The notes under the pieces were generated by a model. The model ran no database searches. It saw only the letters and a list, made by a program, of their open reading frames with translations, and was not told where the DNA came from. Of a stretch of 64,000 bases of DNA, positions 41,215 to 50,175 are shown piece by piece. The position numbers and the translations under genes were made by a program. Positions within the stretch are counted from its first letter, which is position 1. The number at the start of each line of letters is the position of its first letter. The stretch lies in contig CAIPZV010000043.1 of assembly GCA_903869595.1 (NCBI GenBank), forward strand, positions 62,001-126,000, written 5' to 3'. Source of the stretch: an uncultured beta proteobacterium (GTDB taxonomy: Bacteria > Pseudomonadota > Gammaproteobacteria > Burkholderiales > Burkholderiaceae_C).

Positions 41215-42012
41215 ATGGCCCCTGAATCGCTTTTGCAGCATTACGACAGTGCCGCCTTGTGGCCCGCCGCCCCTTCGGCGGACCCTGCTTATACCCTAGC
41301 CGCCGCCTACCAGGACGCACTCGCACTGCGGAGTTTGCGCCTGGCTCGCGGAGAAAAAGCGCGCGGCTTCAAACTCGGCTTTACCAACCGCAGCATCTGG
41401 CCCATTTACGGCGTCTATGCGCCCATCTGGGGCACGGTGTACGACAGCACCTTGCAGTGGTGCGAAGGCGAGGGTCGCTTGTCGGCGGGTAGCCTATGCC
41501 AGCCACGTATAGAGCCGGAAATCGTATTCGGGATGCGGCACACGCCAGCGCCTGAAGCCACTTTGGAAGACTTGTTCGATGCCGTCGAATGGCTGGCGCC
41601 CGGTTTCGAATTGGTACAGACCCATTTGCCGAACTGGAAATTCAAGGCCCCCGATGCCGTGGCCGACGGTGGTTTGCATGGGCGCCTGGTCGTGGGTCAG
41701 CGCCTGCCCTTGCGCAGCTTTGCCGCCAACGCGGTGGAACTGGTGCGACGCCTGGCCGCCAGCAGCGTGCGCCTGGTTTGCGATGGCAAGGTGCAATTGC
41801 AAGGCCAAGGCAGTTTGGTGCTGGACAGCCCCTTGCAGGCCTTGCACCACTTTGTGGCGGAATTGCACGCCTGCCCCGGTGCGTCGCCATTGCGCCCCGG
41901 CGATGTGGTCACCACCGGCACTTGGACCGATGCGCTGCCGGTGCAAGCCGGTCAGACCTGGCGCGCCGAGTTCGACTCGCCTATCCCTTCTTTGCAATTG
42001 CAGGTGGATTGA
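41215..42012 (+). CDS. FAH-superfamily hydratase/decarboxylase (2-keto-4-pentenoate hydratase-like)
   Basis: A 265 aa protein of the 2-oxopent-4-enoate hydratase / 4-oxalocrotonate decarboxylase type. Marks are KARGFKLGFTNRSIWPIYGV near the N-terminus, the metal-ligand Glu pair in CQPRIEPEIVFGM, and the C-terminal LRPGDVVTTGTWTDALPVQAGQ. Such enzymes hydrate enol acids in aromatic degradation or decarboxylate related acids. No dioxygenase lies nearby, so the substrate is open. ATG 41215 (MAPESLLQHYDS) is the natural start. Confidence 0.8.
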   Translation: MAPESLLQHYDSAALWPAAPSADPAYTLAAAYQDALALRSLRLARGEKARGFKLGFTNRSIWPIYGVYAPIWGTVYDSTLQWCEGEGRLSAGSLCQPRIEPEIVFGMRHTPAPEATLEDLFDAVEWLAPGFELVQTHLPNWKFKAPDAVADGGLHGRLVVGQRLPLRSFAANAVELVRRLAASSVRLVCDGKVQLQGQGSLVLDSPLQALHHFVAELHACPGASPLRPGDVVTTGTWTDALPVQAGQTWRAEFDSPIPSLQLQVD

Positions 42013-42116
42013 ATGACTTTCATTGCATTGCTGCGTTTGCCACGCTTAGCCTCGGGCACATTGGCCTTGGGTAGGATGGCACACACCCACTTGCAAAATG
42101 ATTTCGAGGATGACCT

Positions 42117-43166
42117 ATGCCGCTAAGCCCTGAACAACTTGAACACCTACGCAGCAAATACAGCGGCAGCGCAGCCGATATGCACGACCCGCGTTTTCAG
42201 AAAGTAGCGCAGACGATTTTTTCCGAAGGCGGCACGCGCGCTGCGCCCTATAGCGGCATACCTACTTTGTTGTCGGCACCGGCCTTCGCGGTGGACCCCA
42301 AAGCGCCGGATTTTGGAAATTTGCAAGTGGCGCTCATGGGCGCGCCCATGGATCTGGGCGCCAGCAACCGGCCCGGCGCGCGTTTTGGCCCGCGCGCCCT
42401 GCGCGCCATAGAGCGCATCGGGCCCTACAACCATGTGCTGGACGTGGCCCCGGTGCACGCGCTGCGCGTGGGTGATGTGGGTGATGTGCCTTTTCGCAGT
42501 CGATACAGCCTGCCCTTGTGCATAGAAGACCTGGAGCTGTGGTACCGGCATATCGCAGCGCAAGGCGTGCTGCCTTTGACAGTAGGCGGCGACCATTCGA
42601 TTACTTACCCGATCATGAAAGCGCTCGGTGCCAAGCAGCCACTGGGCATGGTCCATATCGACGCGCATTGCGATACCGGTGGCGAGTTTGACCAGACGCG
42701 TTTCCATCACGGTGGCCCCTTCCGTCTGGCGGTGCTCGATGGCGTTTTAGACCCTACGCGCTGTATTCAGATCGGGATCCGCGGTTCCTCGGAATACCTC
42801 TGGGAGTTTTCTAAAGACGCGGGCATGACGGTTATTCATGCAGAGGAAGTGGCGGCTATGGGCATCCCTGAAATTGTTCGATTAGCCCGCCAGGTCGTGG
42901 GCGATGGCCCGACCTACCTGAGCTTTGATGTCGACGGCCTGGATCCGGTCTATGCGCCGGGCACCGGAACGCCCGAAATCGGCGGCCTGAGCACGCGCGA
43001 GGCCTTGGCGATTTTCCATGGCCTCAAGGGCCTGCATATTTGCGGCGGCGACGTAGTGGAAGTGGCGCCGCAGTACGACCCGAGTACGAACACAGCACAA
43101 GCGGGCGCGCAAATGTTGTTTGAAATTTTGAGCTTGATGGCTTTCAGCCCGGCGCTAAAACTGTAA
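42117..43166 (+). CDS. speB: Agmatinase/arginase family ureohydrolase
   Basis: A 349 aa binuclear manganese ureohydrolase. The metal motifs are complete: VGGDHSITYP, IDAHCDTGG and SFDVDGLDPVYAPGTGTPE. The substrate could be agmatine, guanidinobutyrate or a related guanidine compound; sequence alone does not decide, so the symbol is provisional. It is about 30 residues longer than E. coli SpeB, mainly at the N-terminus (PEQLEHLRSKYSGSAADMHD). GAGGAT stands 8-13 bases before the ATG. Confidence 0.8.
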   Translation: MPLSPEQLEHLRSKYSGSAADMHDPRFQKVAQTIFSEGGTRAAPYSGIPTLLSAPAFAVDPKAPDFGNLQVALMGAPMDLGASNRPGARFGPRALRAIERIGPYNHVLDVAPVHALRVGDVGDVPFRSRYSLPLCIEDLELWYRHIAAQGVLPLTVGGDHSITYPIMKALGAKQPLGMVHIDAHCDTGGEFDQTRFHHGGPFRLAVLDGVLDPTRCIQIGIRGSSEYLWEFSKDAGMTVIHAEEVAAMGIPEIVRLARQVVGDGPTYLSFDVDGLDPVYAPGTGTPEIGGLSTREALAIFHGLKGLHICGGDVVEVAPQYDPSTNTAQAGAQMLFEILSLMAFSPALKL

Positions 43167-43200
43167 GAGATTGAGCGGTGCTAGCCCTTCGGCAGCCCCT

Positions 43201-43229
43201 GCGAAAACGAGCTAGCCTTGCGTTTTTGC
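43201..43229 (+). other. Weak hairpin after the ureohydrolase gene
   Basis: GCGAAAACG (43201-43209) pairs with CGTTTTTGC (43221-43229), with one G-U pair and an 11-base loop. The T-run is within the stem rather than after it, so terminator function is uncertain. Confidence 0.3.
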
Positions 43230-43340
43230 CTCAACCAAGAAACGGTATTGCTTGGCTGCGATGCCAATGACAATTTTGCGCCAGCGCAGCCTTTTCCCCA
43301 TGGCAATTACCCAGTAACCAGGTTGGTCGGCAGACTGCTA

Positions 43341-43610
43341 TCAGCCCTGGGTTGCTTCTGGCGCCGCGTCGCGGTAATACACCTCGACTGCGCCCTTGAG
43401 CGTAATCATCAAAGGCTTGCCCTTGCGGTCACGCGCCTTGCCCGCCGCCACTTTGATCCAGCGTTCGCTAATGCAGTATTCCTCCACATCGTGGCGTTCT
43501 TTGCCGTTAATGCGGATGCCGATATCGTTTTCAAACACCGCAGCGACATAGTGTTTGCTTTGCGGGTCAATCGACAAGCGGTCGGGCAGGGGAGCAGGGG
43601 TGGGATTCAT
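43341..43610 (-). CDS. DUF3297 family protein
   Basis: An 89 aa soluble protein beginning MNPTPAPLPDRLSIDPQSKHY, with the blocks GIRINGKERHDVEEYCISE and VAAGKARDRKGKPLMITLKG. These match the small DUF3297 family known from proteobacteria, whose function is not established. It has no signal peptide or membrane segment. It stands alone between the ureohydrolase gene and the ABC transporter. Confidence 0.85.
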   Translation of the reverse strand: MNPTPAPLPDRLSIDPQSKHYVAAVFENDIGIRINGKERHDVEEYCISERWIKVAAGKARDRKGKPLMITLKGAVEVYYRDAAPEATQG

Positions 43611-43753
43611 AAAACGTTTGTCGTAGTTATCAGTGTGTACCGCATTCTCGCAAATCGCTGAACGCAGACCCGCCGCGCCGTCTGGTCTAGGCGGGCTGCG
43701 GCGTGGCCTGCTTTCCTGGGTGTTAGAGCGCTAGTGGCTGGAATACCTATGTG

Positions 43754-45643
43754 TCAGGCGTGCGCAGGCTCTGGCGGCGCTTGCGCTGGTGTCGCCTCGG
43801 GCAAGTCGTCCGGCAAAAACCCGCCAGATTGGCGTTCCCAAAGCGCCGCGTAGTGGCCACCGTGCGCCAGCAGTTCGGCATGGGTTCCGCTTTCTACTAT
43901 GCGTCCTTCGTCCAACACCACCAGCCGGTCCAGGCGCGCAATCGTCGATAAGCGATGGGCAATAGCAATCACGGTTTTACCGTCCATCATGCCGAGCAAT
44001 TGCTCCTGAATCGCCATTTCCACTTCGCTGTCTAATGCGGATGTCGCCTCGTCCAGAATCAAAATCGGCGCGTCTTTCAAAATCACCCGCGCAATCGCAA
44101 TGCGCTGGCGCTGACCGCCCGAAAGTTTCACGCCGCGCTCGCCAACGCGCGCCTCCAGCCCGCTGCGCCCTTTCATGTCTTGCAGGCCCTGAATAAAGTC
44201 CCAGGCCTGCGCTTTGCGTGCGGCTTCCTCCACTTGGCTATCGGTCGCTTGCGGTTTGCCGTAGCGGATATTGGCTGCAATCGAGCGGTGTAAGAGCGAA
44301 GTGTCCTGCGTCACCATGCCGATGTTCTCGCGCACGCTGTCCTGCGCGGCCAGGGCAATGTCCTGTCCGTCTATGACGATGCGGCCTTGCTGCGGATCGA
44401 AAAAGCGCAGCAGCAAATGCACCAGCGTGGACTTGCCTGCACCCGAACGACCAATCAAGCCAATGCGCTCGCCAGGGCGGATATGCAGGTTAATGTGCTT
44501 TAAGACCTTCGCGCCGCCTTCGTAAGCAAAGCTCAAATCTTCAAAACGAATTTCTCCAGTGCCAACTTGCAGGGCTTGCGCATCGGGCCTGTCTGTCATG
44601 CGCAGGGGTTGTGCGATGGTTTCCATGCCCTCTTGCACCACGCCCAGGTTCTCAAAAATTCCCGCCACCTCCCAAGATACCCAGCCCGCCGCTGTGGTGA
44701 TCTGCCAGGCCAGCGGCAGCGCAGTCGCAAAGGTAGCCACGTCCAGTGCGTGCGCTTGCCATAAATAAAGCCCTACTGCGGCTGTGGCGACGAGCAATAA
44801 GGCGTTCATCATCCACAAAGTGAAAATGAACAAAGTCACCAAGCGCATGTGTTTAGACACCGCATGCATATGCGTTTGGATGACATCCTGCACATGCCGG
44901 TCTTCGTCACTGGGCCTAGCAAACAGCTTGACAGTGAGGATATTGGTATAGGTGTCCACCACCCGTGCCACCACCCGCGAACGTTGCTCGGAGCTGAGCT
45001 TGGACAAGTCCCGCATACGCGGCACAAAGTAGTACAAAAAACCAATGTAAGCCGCAAACCAGCAAATCGTTGGAATCGCCAGGCGCCAATCGGACAGACA
45101 CATCAGCACCACGGTGGTCAGGCCGTATATCAGGATGTACCACACCGCGCGCACACCCGAGACTGCGCTCTCGCGCAGCGAATTGCCGGTTTGCATCACC
45201 CGGTTGGCAATGCGGCCGGCAAAGTCGTCCTGGAAAAACGGCCAACTTTGGCGCACCACATGCCAGTGGTTTTGCCAGCGCACCAAGCTGGTAAAGGCCC
45301 CCATCACGGCGTTAAAGCGCAGCAGGCTGTCAAACAGCAAAGCCGCCGGCCGCAATACCAACAGGAAAACCAGCATCATGCCCAGCATGGGCCCCGCTTC
45401 ACGTAGAGCTGCTTCACGGTCTGTTGCCATCATCAGCCCGACCAATTTACCGATCAAGAGCGGCATGACGGTGTCACTGAGCGCCACCAGCAGGCAGCTG
45501 AGCAGCATCGCAAAAAACAAGGCGCGGGACTGACGCAAAAAGTGCCAGTAAAAAGCAATCAATCCCTTAGGCGGTGTACCGGGTGGTGGTTTGGATGTAG
45601 CGGAAATCCGTGATTCAAAGTAGCCGAAAAGTGTACTAAACAT
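43754..45643 (-). CDS. ABC transporter with fused membrane and ATPase domains (exporter type)
   Basis: A 629 aa half-transporter. The six-helix exporter domain covers about residues 40-340. The nucleotide-binding domain has Walker A LIGRSGAGKSTLV, signature LSGGQRQRIAIAR, Walker B ILILDEATSALD and the H-loop histidine in IAIAHRLSTIARLD. It resembles MdlB/MsbA-like multidrug and lipid exporters; substrate unknown. It probably works as a homodimer since no partner gene is adjacent. ATG 45643 or the preceding GTG 45646 may be the start; AGGTG directly before the ATG is poorly spaced. Confidence 0.88.
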   Translation of the reverse strand: MFSTLFGYFESRISATSKPPPGTPPKGLIAFYWHFLRQSRALFFAMLLSCLLVALSDTVMPLLIGKLVGLMMATDREAALREAGPMLGMMLVFLLVLRPAALLFDSLLRFNAVMGAFTSLVRWQNHWHVVRQSWPFFQDDFAGRIANRVMQTGNSLRESAVSGVRAVWYILIYGLTTVVLMCLSDWRLAIPTICWFAAYIGFLYYFVPRMRDLSKLSSEQRSRVVARVVDTYTNILTVKLFARPSDEDRHVQDVIQTHMHAVSKHMRLVTLFIFTLWMMNALLLVATAAVGLYLWQAHALDVATFATALPLAWQITTAAGWVSWEVAGIFENLGVVQEGMETIAQPLRMTDRPDAQALQVGTGEIRFEDLSFAYEGGAKVLKHINLHIRPGERIGLIGRSGAGKSTLVHLLLRFFDPQQGRIVIDGQDIALAAQDSVRENIGMVTQDTSLLHRSIAANIRYGKPQATDSQVEEAARKAQAWDFIQGLQDMKGRSGLEARVGERGVKLSGGQRQRIAIARVILKDAPILILDEATSALDSEVEMAIQEQLLGMMDGKTVIAIAHRLSTIARLDRLVVLDEGRIVESGTHAELLAHGGHYAALWERQSGGFLPDDLPEATPAQAPPEPAHA

Positions 45644-45869
45644 CACCTGACTTTAGCGTAACCCGGTAGAACGTCGACCTCAGCGCCGCGCCGTCAAGGG
45701 CGTCCCAGGCTATAGACTACCGTCGCCGCCTCCAAGTTGTCACGGATGTTAAGACCGGACCTAAAGCTCGGGCCCTCGCTGAAAAATGGGCGCATTGTGC
45801 TGGTTATCAGCGCGCTGACCCAGCATTCGCGAGCCGATTCGACGAGCGTTGCACGCCTCAGCTTTCTCG

Positions 45870-46292
45870 TCAGACTGTAAATTCAAAATAGCGCTGAAAG
45901 CTATAGGCAATCGTGGCCATCAGCACCGTGGTGCCAGCCATCAGCGAAGCCCCCAAGCCCAGCACCGTGAGGCCGTTGCTCTGGCCTGCGGCGTCTTCCG
46001 GATCAGCCTGCTGGTTAAAGCGCGCATTCCAGCTTGCCGTGTCCATCAGCCCATACCGGATGGCCACCAGCGCAGACGCGGCCAGCGCGAAGCCGCCAAA
46101 GGGAATCAGGATCCAGCTCAACATGTCATCCAAGCCCAAGGTGCGGGCACGCACCACGCCATACCAACCGACCAGGGAGGGCAACAGGCTCAGCCAAGCC
46201 CAGCGGTCATAGCGTCCTGCCAGGTAAAGGCGCTGCAAGCCCAGTGAACCCAGCAGCAAAGTGATCCACACCGTTAACGTTTTGTTTTTCAT
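45870..46292 (-). CDS. TM2-domain membrane protein
   Basis: A 140 aa protein beginning MKNKTLTVWITLLLGSLGLQRLYLAGRYD, which is the TM2 domain signature: a short helix, a turn with Gly-Leu-Arg/His-Arg/Leu-Tyr-Leu, then further helices. At least three membrane segments follow. The function of such proteins in bacteria is unknown. ATG 46292 was chosen by fit; ATG 46301 is three codons upstream. The 226 bases between it and the ABC gene hold nothing I can name. Confidence 0.75.
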   Translation of the reverse strand: MKNKTLTVWITLLLGSLGLQRLYLAGRYDRWAWLSLLPSLVGWYGVVRARTLGLDDMLSWILIPFGGFALAASALVAIRYGLMDTASWNARFNQQADPEDAAGQSNGLTVLGLGASLMAGTTVLMATIAYSFQRYFEFTV

Positions 46293-46529
46293 AGAGCGCA
46301 TTGTCGCTGTTGAAGTGAAGATTCGCCCATAAACTGTCAATACACCGAACCTACCCATTCCGCTCGAAGGCACGCGCAGCGACCATAATTTGCCGGATGG
46401 CGATTTAATTGCGGTGAACGCGCATGCTTGGCTTTTCGGCGCCGCCTTAAAGGTAGGCTCAGCTGTGGTATCCGAGGTTGGGGTGTGCAAACTGACTCCC
46501 AACGCCGCAGCAAACCGACCGGCCCGCAT

Positions 46530-47063
46530 TCAGCGGGTTACACCATGCGGCGGTTGTTGGTCACCCGCGCCCAGCGTGCATTGCATCATCACTACGTCCA
46601 GCCAGCGCTCGAACTTCCAGCCGCAGGCGCCCAGCACACCCGCATGAGAAAAGCCGCAAGCGCTATGCACCCCTATAGACGCCAGGTTGGCGGAGTCGCC
46701 GATGACTGCGATCAACTTGCGCACCCCAGCCCGCTCTGCGCTGGACATCAACTCCCCTAACAACAGGCGCCCCCAGCCCTTGCCAGCCGCCTGCGGGATC
46801 AGGTAGAGCGAATCTTCGGCGGAAAAACGGTAGGCCGGACGCGGTTTGAACCAGTTGCAATAGGCGAACCCGGCGACTTCCCCCATGTCCTCCAAAACCA
46901 AGTAGGGCAGCCCCTTGGACAGCACGTCCGCGCGCCGTGCCTGCATGTCCGCTTCGCTGGGCGGATCGATTTCAAAAGTGCCTGTTCCGTGCAGCACATG
47001 GTGGCGGTAAATACCGGTGATGGCCGCCAAGTCGGCGTCCGTGCTGGGGCGGATAAGGGGCAT
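46530..47063 (-). CDS. GNAT N-acetyltransferase (phosphinothricin/methionine sulfone acetyltransferase-like)
   Basis: A 177 aa GNAT protein. It starts MPLIRPSTDADLAAITGIY and has the acetyl-CoA loop QAAGKGWGRLLLGEL and the C-terminal GFSHAGVLGACGWKFERWLDVVMMQ, the pattern of the Pat/Bar/MddA group that acetylates small amino-acid analogues. Native substrate unknown. ATG 47063 is divergent from rpsP, whose -10 element lies only 15 bases away. Confidence 0.8.
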   Translation of the reverse strand: MPLIRPSTDADLAAITGIYRHHVLHGTGTFEIDPPSEADMQARRADVLSKGLPYLVLEDMGEVAGFAYCNWFKPRPAYRFSAEDSLYLIPQAAGKGWGRLLLGELMSSAERAGVRKLIAVIGDSANLASIGVHSACGFSHAGVLGACGWKFERWLDVVMMQCTLGAGDQQPPHGVTR

Positions 47064-47077
47064 GGTTTGGGAAAAGA

Positions 47078-47090
47078 TATAATCGAGGGC
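47078..47090 (+). promoter_or_regulatory. rpsP operon promoter (-10 and GC-rich discriminator)
   Basis: A perfect TATAAT at 47078-47083 is followed by CGAGGGC, a GC-rich discriminator. No good -35 is visible. The start would be near 47090, giving a leader of about 95 bases that contains a 7-bp hairpin (47104-47121). Confidence 0.6.
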
Positions 47091-47183
47091 TATTCTGAGT
47101 GTCACTGGCCGGGTGGTCAGTTGCGTGTCTCAACTCCGAATTTTATGGTTGAAACTCATTTCAATCTCCCCAAAGGATGAATC

Positions 47184-47444
47184 ATGGTCGTTATTCGACT
47201 CGCCCGTGGTGGTGCTAAAGCCCGCCCGTTTTTCAGTATCGTTGTTGCCGACAAGCGCACCCGCCGTGATGGCCGCTTCATTGAGCGTATCGGTTTCTAC
47301 AACCCCATTGCCACCGCCAATGAAGAGCGTATCCGCATTGCGCAGGACCGCCTGAGCTACTGGAAAGGCGTTGGCGCACAGGCTTCGCCTACGGTGGAGC
47401 GTCTAATCAACCAGGCCGCTGCCAGCGCGCCGGTCGCAGCATAA
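47184..47444 (+). CDS. rpsP: 30S ribosomal protein S16
   Basis: S16 stabilises the body of the 30S subunit. The protein begins [22 protein letters not shown] and continues with [12 protein letters not shown] and [21 protein letters not shown], all typical. At 86 aa it is the usual size. AAAGGATG precedes the ATG. It is the first gene of rpsP-rimM-trmD-rplS. Confidence 0.97.
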   Translation: MVVIRLARGGAKARPFFSIVVADKRTRRDGRFIERIGFYNPIATANEERIRIAQDRLSYWKGVGAQASPTVERLINQAAASAPVAA

Positions 47445-47454
47445 ATAGTCCCTT

Positions 47455-47486
47455 AAAGGGTTTGCGCCTTGCGGTGCAAACCCTTT
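47455..47486 (+). other. Very stable hairpin between rpsP and rimM
   Basis: AAAGGGTTTGCGCC (47455-47468) pairs with GGTGCAAACCCTTT (47473-47486): 14 bp with one G-U pair and a TTGC loop. No T-run follows. In E. coli the rimM and trmD products are made at far lower levels than the ribosomal proteins of the same operon; this hairpin, 10 bases after rpsP and 19 before rimM, is placed to bring about such a difference. Confidence 0.8.
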
Positions 47487-47505
47487 GCGGCAGACCTTAT
47501 TTCGC

Positions 47506-48069
47506 ATGATCGCAGGCCTGGAGCCCGCTGAGCTTCCGGTAGATGCCATTGAAGTGGCACGCATCGGCGAGGCTTGGGGCGTCAAAGGTTGGTTCAAGGT
47601 TTTGCCATTTAGCGCCCAGCCCGAGGCGCTTTTTTCTTCCAAGCGTTGGTATTTGCTGCCCACGGAGCGCGGCACACCCACATTTGCTGGTGTGGTCAAA
47701 ATCGCCATCAAAGAAGCCAAAGAGCATTCCGATACCGTGGTCGCTACTGCCCACGAGGTGCTAGACCGCGACGCTGCGGAGGCCTTACGCGGCGCACGTG
47801 TGTTTGTCCCGCGCTCCAGTTTTCCCACCGCCGAGCCCGACGAGTACTACTGGGTGGACTTGATCGGCCTGGACGTCATGAACCGCCAAGACGAGCCCAT
47901 GGGCTGCGTGCGCGAGCTGCTTTCGACTGGTGCCCAAACCGTGCTGGTGTTGGAGTACTCAGCAGAGGGCAAAGTGCAGGAGCGCATGATCCCCTTTGTC
48001 GCTGCCTTCATCGACGAAGTGGACCTGGCGGGACGGCGTATCCGCGTGGACTGGCAAAGCGATTACTGA
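47506..48069 (+). CDS. rimM: Ribosome maturation factor RimM
   Basis: RimM binds S19 and helps 30S head maturation. The N-terminal barrel begins VARIGEAWGVKGWFKVLPFS, and the PRC-type C-terminal domain contains EYYWVDLIGLDVMN and ERMIPFVAAFIDEVDLAGRRIRVDW. ATG 47506 (MIAGLEPAELP) gives 187 aa; an upstream TTG would fall in the hairpin. No strong ribosome binding site precedes it, which fits low expression. Confidence 0.95.
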   Translation: MIAGLEPAELPVDAIEVARIGEAWGVKGWFKVLPFSAQPEALFSSKRWYLLPTERGTPTFAGVVKIAIKEAKEHSDTVVATAHEVLDRDAAEALRGARVFVPRSSFPTAEPDEYYWVDLIGLDVMNRQDEPMGCVRELLSTGAQTVLVLEYSAEGKVQERMIPFVAAFIDEVDLAGRRIRVDWQSDY

Positions 48070-48080
48070 GGGGCCGGGCT

Positions 48081-48827
48081 ATGCGTTTTGACGTGATCAC
48101 CCTGTTCCCCGAATTGTTCGAGCCTTTTTTGCGCACCGGCATCACCCGGCGCGCCTTTGAATCGGGGCAAGTGCAGGTTTGTCTGCACAACCCCCGCGAC
48201 CATGCCGAAGGTAATTACCGCCGCGTCGATGATCGGCCGTTCGGTGGCGGCCCCGGCATGGTGATGATGGCCGAGCCCTTGGCCCTGGCGCTGGCGCAGG
48301 CCCAGACGCAGCGAAGCCAACCGGGTACAGTCATTTTGTTTTCCCCCCAAGGCCGGGTGCTCGACCACGGCACGGTGCAGCGCTGGGCTGCCAGCGAGGG
48401 GGCGGTACTGGTGTGCGGCCGCTACGAAGGGCTGGACCAGCGCTTTGTGGATCGCTATGTGGATGAACAAATCAGTCTGGGTGACTTTGTGGTGTCCGGG
48501 GGCGAGCTGCCGGCCATGCTTTTCCTGGACGCTATCGCCCGTTTGCAGCCCGATGTCCTGAGCGACGCCCAAAGCCACCAACAGGACAGTTTCAATCCCG
48601 CGCTGGACGGCTTGCTGGACTGCCCGCATTACACGCGCCCGGAGGATTGGCAAGGCAGTGTGGTGCCCGAAGAGCTGATCTCGGGCCATCACGTGCGCAT
48701 AGAACGCTGGCGGCGCGACCAGCGGCTGCTGCTCACGGCCAGGCTACGCCCCGAGCTGATTGCAGCCGCTAGGTCTGCAGGCGCACTGGATGCAGCGGAT
48801 GAAAAATTGCTGCGCGGCACGTTCTAG
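48081..48827 (+). CDS. trmD: tRNA (guanine(37)-N1)-methyltransferase
   Basis: TrmD methylates G37 of tRNAs reading CNN codons. It begins MRFDVITLFPELFEPFL and shows the trefoil-knot SAM site (GRYEGLDQRFVDRYVDEQISLGD is the key region; IGDFVVSGGELP-like DFVVSGGELPAML follows). The linker QDSFNPALDGLLDCPHYTRP is also typical. Length 248 aa is normal. It follows rimM by 11 bases. Confidence 0.97.
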   Translation: MRFDVITLFPELFEPFLRTGITRRAFESGQVQVCLHNPRDHAEGNYRRVDDRPFGGGPGMVMMAEPLALALAQAQTQRSQPGTVILFSPQGRVLDHGTVQRWAASEGAVLVCGRYEGLDQRFVDRYVDEQISLGDFVVSGGELPAMLFLDAIARLQPDVLSDAQSHQQDSFNPALDGLLDCPHYTRPEDWQGSVVPEELISGHHVRIERWRRDQRLLLTARLRPELIAAARSAGALDAADEKLLRGTF

Positions 48828-48879
48828 CCCCCCAAGCCGGACGAGCCCGCACAGCCTGATTCGGGAGCGGGGTCCGGAT

Positions 48880-48897
48880 TGCTATAATGGAGGGCTA
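48880..48897 (+). promoter_or_regulatory. rplS promoter (extended -10 and GC-rich discriminator)
   Basis: TGC precedes a perfect TATAAT (48883-48888), an extended -10, followed by GGAGGGC. This lies 55 bases after trmD, so rplS probably has its own transcript in addition to the operon one. The leader of about 100 bases has a small hairpin GACCC-GCTAA-GGGTC at 48953-48967. Confidence 0.65.
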
Positions 48898-48996
48898 ACC
48901 GATCCTCTGCATGGCCATATTAGGCGCAGCAATGGTGCTGACACGACAAGGTGACCCGCTAAGGGTCCCGGCGCTTGCAAGATCACGAAAGAAGCT

Positions 48997-49368
48997 ATGA
49001 ACCTCATCCAAATTCTGGAACAAGAGGAAATCGCGCGTTTGGGCAAAACCATCCCCGATTTCTCCCCTGGTGACACCGTCATCGTAAGCGTCAACGTCGT
49101 TGAGGGCACCCGTAAGCGGGTTCAGGCCTACGAAGGCGTCGTGATTGCCAAACGTAATCGTGGTTTGAACAGTGGCTTTATCGTCCGCAAAATTTCCAGT
49201 GGCGAAGGCGTGGAGCGTACCTTCCAAACCTATAGCCCGCTGATCGCCGGTATCGAAGTCAAGCGCCGTGGCGATGTGCGCCGCGCCAAGCTCTACTACC
49301 TGCGTGACCGCAGCGGCAAGTCGGCACGTATTAAAGAAAAGCTGCCAGCGAAAAAGACGGCCGCTTGA
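48997..49368 (+). CDS. rplS: 50S ribosomal protein L19
   Basis: L19 lies at the subunit interface. It begins [17 protein letters not shown] and continues with [32 protein letters not shown] and [20 protein letters not shown], as in the family. Length 123 aa is slightly longer than in E. coli (115 aa), with a basic tail. GAAAGAAG precedes the ATG. A strong terminator follows. Confidence 0.97.
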   Translation: MNLIQILEQEEIARLGKTIPDFSPGDTVIVSVNVVEGTRKRVQAYEGVVIAKRNRGLNSGFIVRKISSGEGVERTFQTYSPLIAGIEVKRRGDVRRAKLYYLRDRSGKSARIKEKLPAKKTAA

Positions 49369-49388
49369 CCGGTTCTGTCCCCGCAATG

Positions 49389-49424
49389 AAAACCGCCCCG
49401 GGCATCCCCGGCGGCGGTTTTTTT
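49389..49424 (+). terminator. Intrinsic terminator after rplS
   Basis: AAAACCGCC (49389-49397) pairs with GGCGGTTTT (49413-49421), with an inner CCGGG-CATC-CCCGG stem (49398-49411) and a run of seven T (49418-49424). It starts 21 bases after the rplS stop. Confidence 0.95.
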
Positions 49425-49458
49425 ACGGGCCGGATGCATGCTTTTTGGGCTAAAAAGC

Positions 49459-50136
49459 ATGAGCAAAATCCCACCATTTGACCCGCGCCAAGTGCCCTTT
49501 GAGATGGCCGATGGTCATCTGCCGCCGGTGCCTGCCGCCCATTTACACCCCGAAGCCCTGGGCCGGCGTTTTAGTACGCCCCCGGCCTGGGAGCCCGAAA
49601 TCCGGGTGGAGCCGCGATTTATAGACCGAGCTCCCAGCGCCGCCTCAGTGTTGGTGGGCTTGGTTACCCACGCGCGGCCGACCGTCTTATTGACCCAGCG
49701 TACGGTCGGCCTGAGCAGCCACGCAGGCCAAGTCGCCTTCCCCGGCGGTAAGTCCGACGCCAAAGACCAGGACGCCGTAGCCACCGCCTTGCGCGAGGCG
49801 CAGGAAGAAGTGGGTTTGCACCCGCGCCATGTGCGCGTTTTGGGTAGCCTGCCGCACTACACGACAGGCAGCGGTTTTGTGGTCACGCCGGTGGTCGCAC
49901 TGCTAGAGCCTGGTTTTTCCATCGCAGCCAATGCCGCAGAGGTAGATGCGGTATTTGAAGTACCGCTGGACTATTTGATGAATCCGGCGCACCACCGGCG
50001 CCATACCTTGCAAACGCCCTTGGGACCGCGCCACTGGATATCTATGCCTTACCAGGATGGCCCGCATGAGCGCTATATCTGGGGCGCCACCGCCGGTATG
50101 TTGCGTAATTTGTACCGGTTTTTACTACCGGCTTAG
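49459..50136 (+). CDS. Nudix hydrolase, CoA pyrophosphatase type
   Basis: A 225 aa Nudix protein. The Nudix box is in GGKSDAKDQDAVATALREAQ with EEVGL directly after, and the preceding LSSHAGQVAFPG is the additional motif of the CoA pyrophosphatase (NudL) branch, which splits CoA into 3',5'-ADP and phosphopantetheine. ATG 49459 (MSKIPPFDPRQVP) is chosen; ATG 49438 is seven codons upstream. Confidence 0.85.
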   Translation: MSKIPPFDPRQVPFEMADGHLPPVPAAHLHPEALGRRFSTPPAWEPEIRVEPRFIDRAPSAASVLVGLVTHARPTVLLTQRTVGLSSHAGQVAFPGGKSDAKDQDAVATALREAQEEVGLHPRHVRVLGSLPHYTTGSGFVVTPVVALLEPGFSIAANAAEVDAVFEVPLDYLMNPAHHRRHTLQTPLGPRHWISMPYQDGPHERYIWGATAGMLRNLYRFLLPA

Positions 50137-50175
50137 GATTGGTGCAGGCGCAGCCCGTCGGTATGATGTGGTGAC

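Noticed and set aside
42013..42126. 37-codon ORF starting directly after the hydratase stop and overlapping the ureohydrolase start
   Set aside because: No ribosome binding site of its own, no recognisable sequence, and overlaps the well-supported ureohydrolase start.
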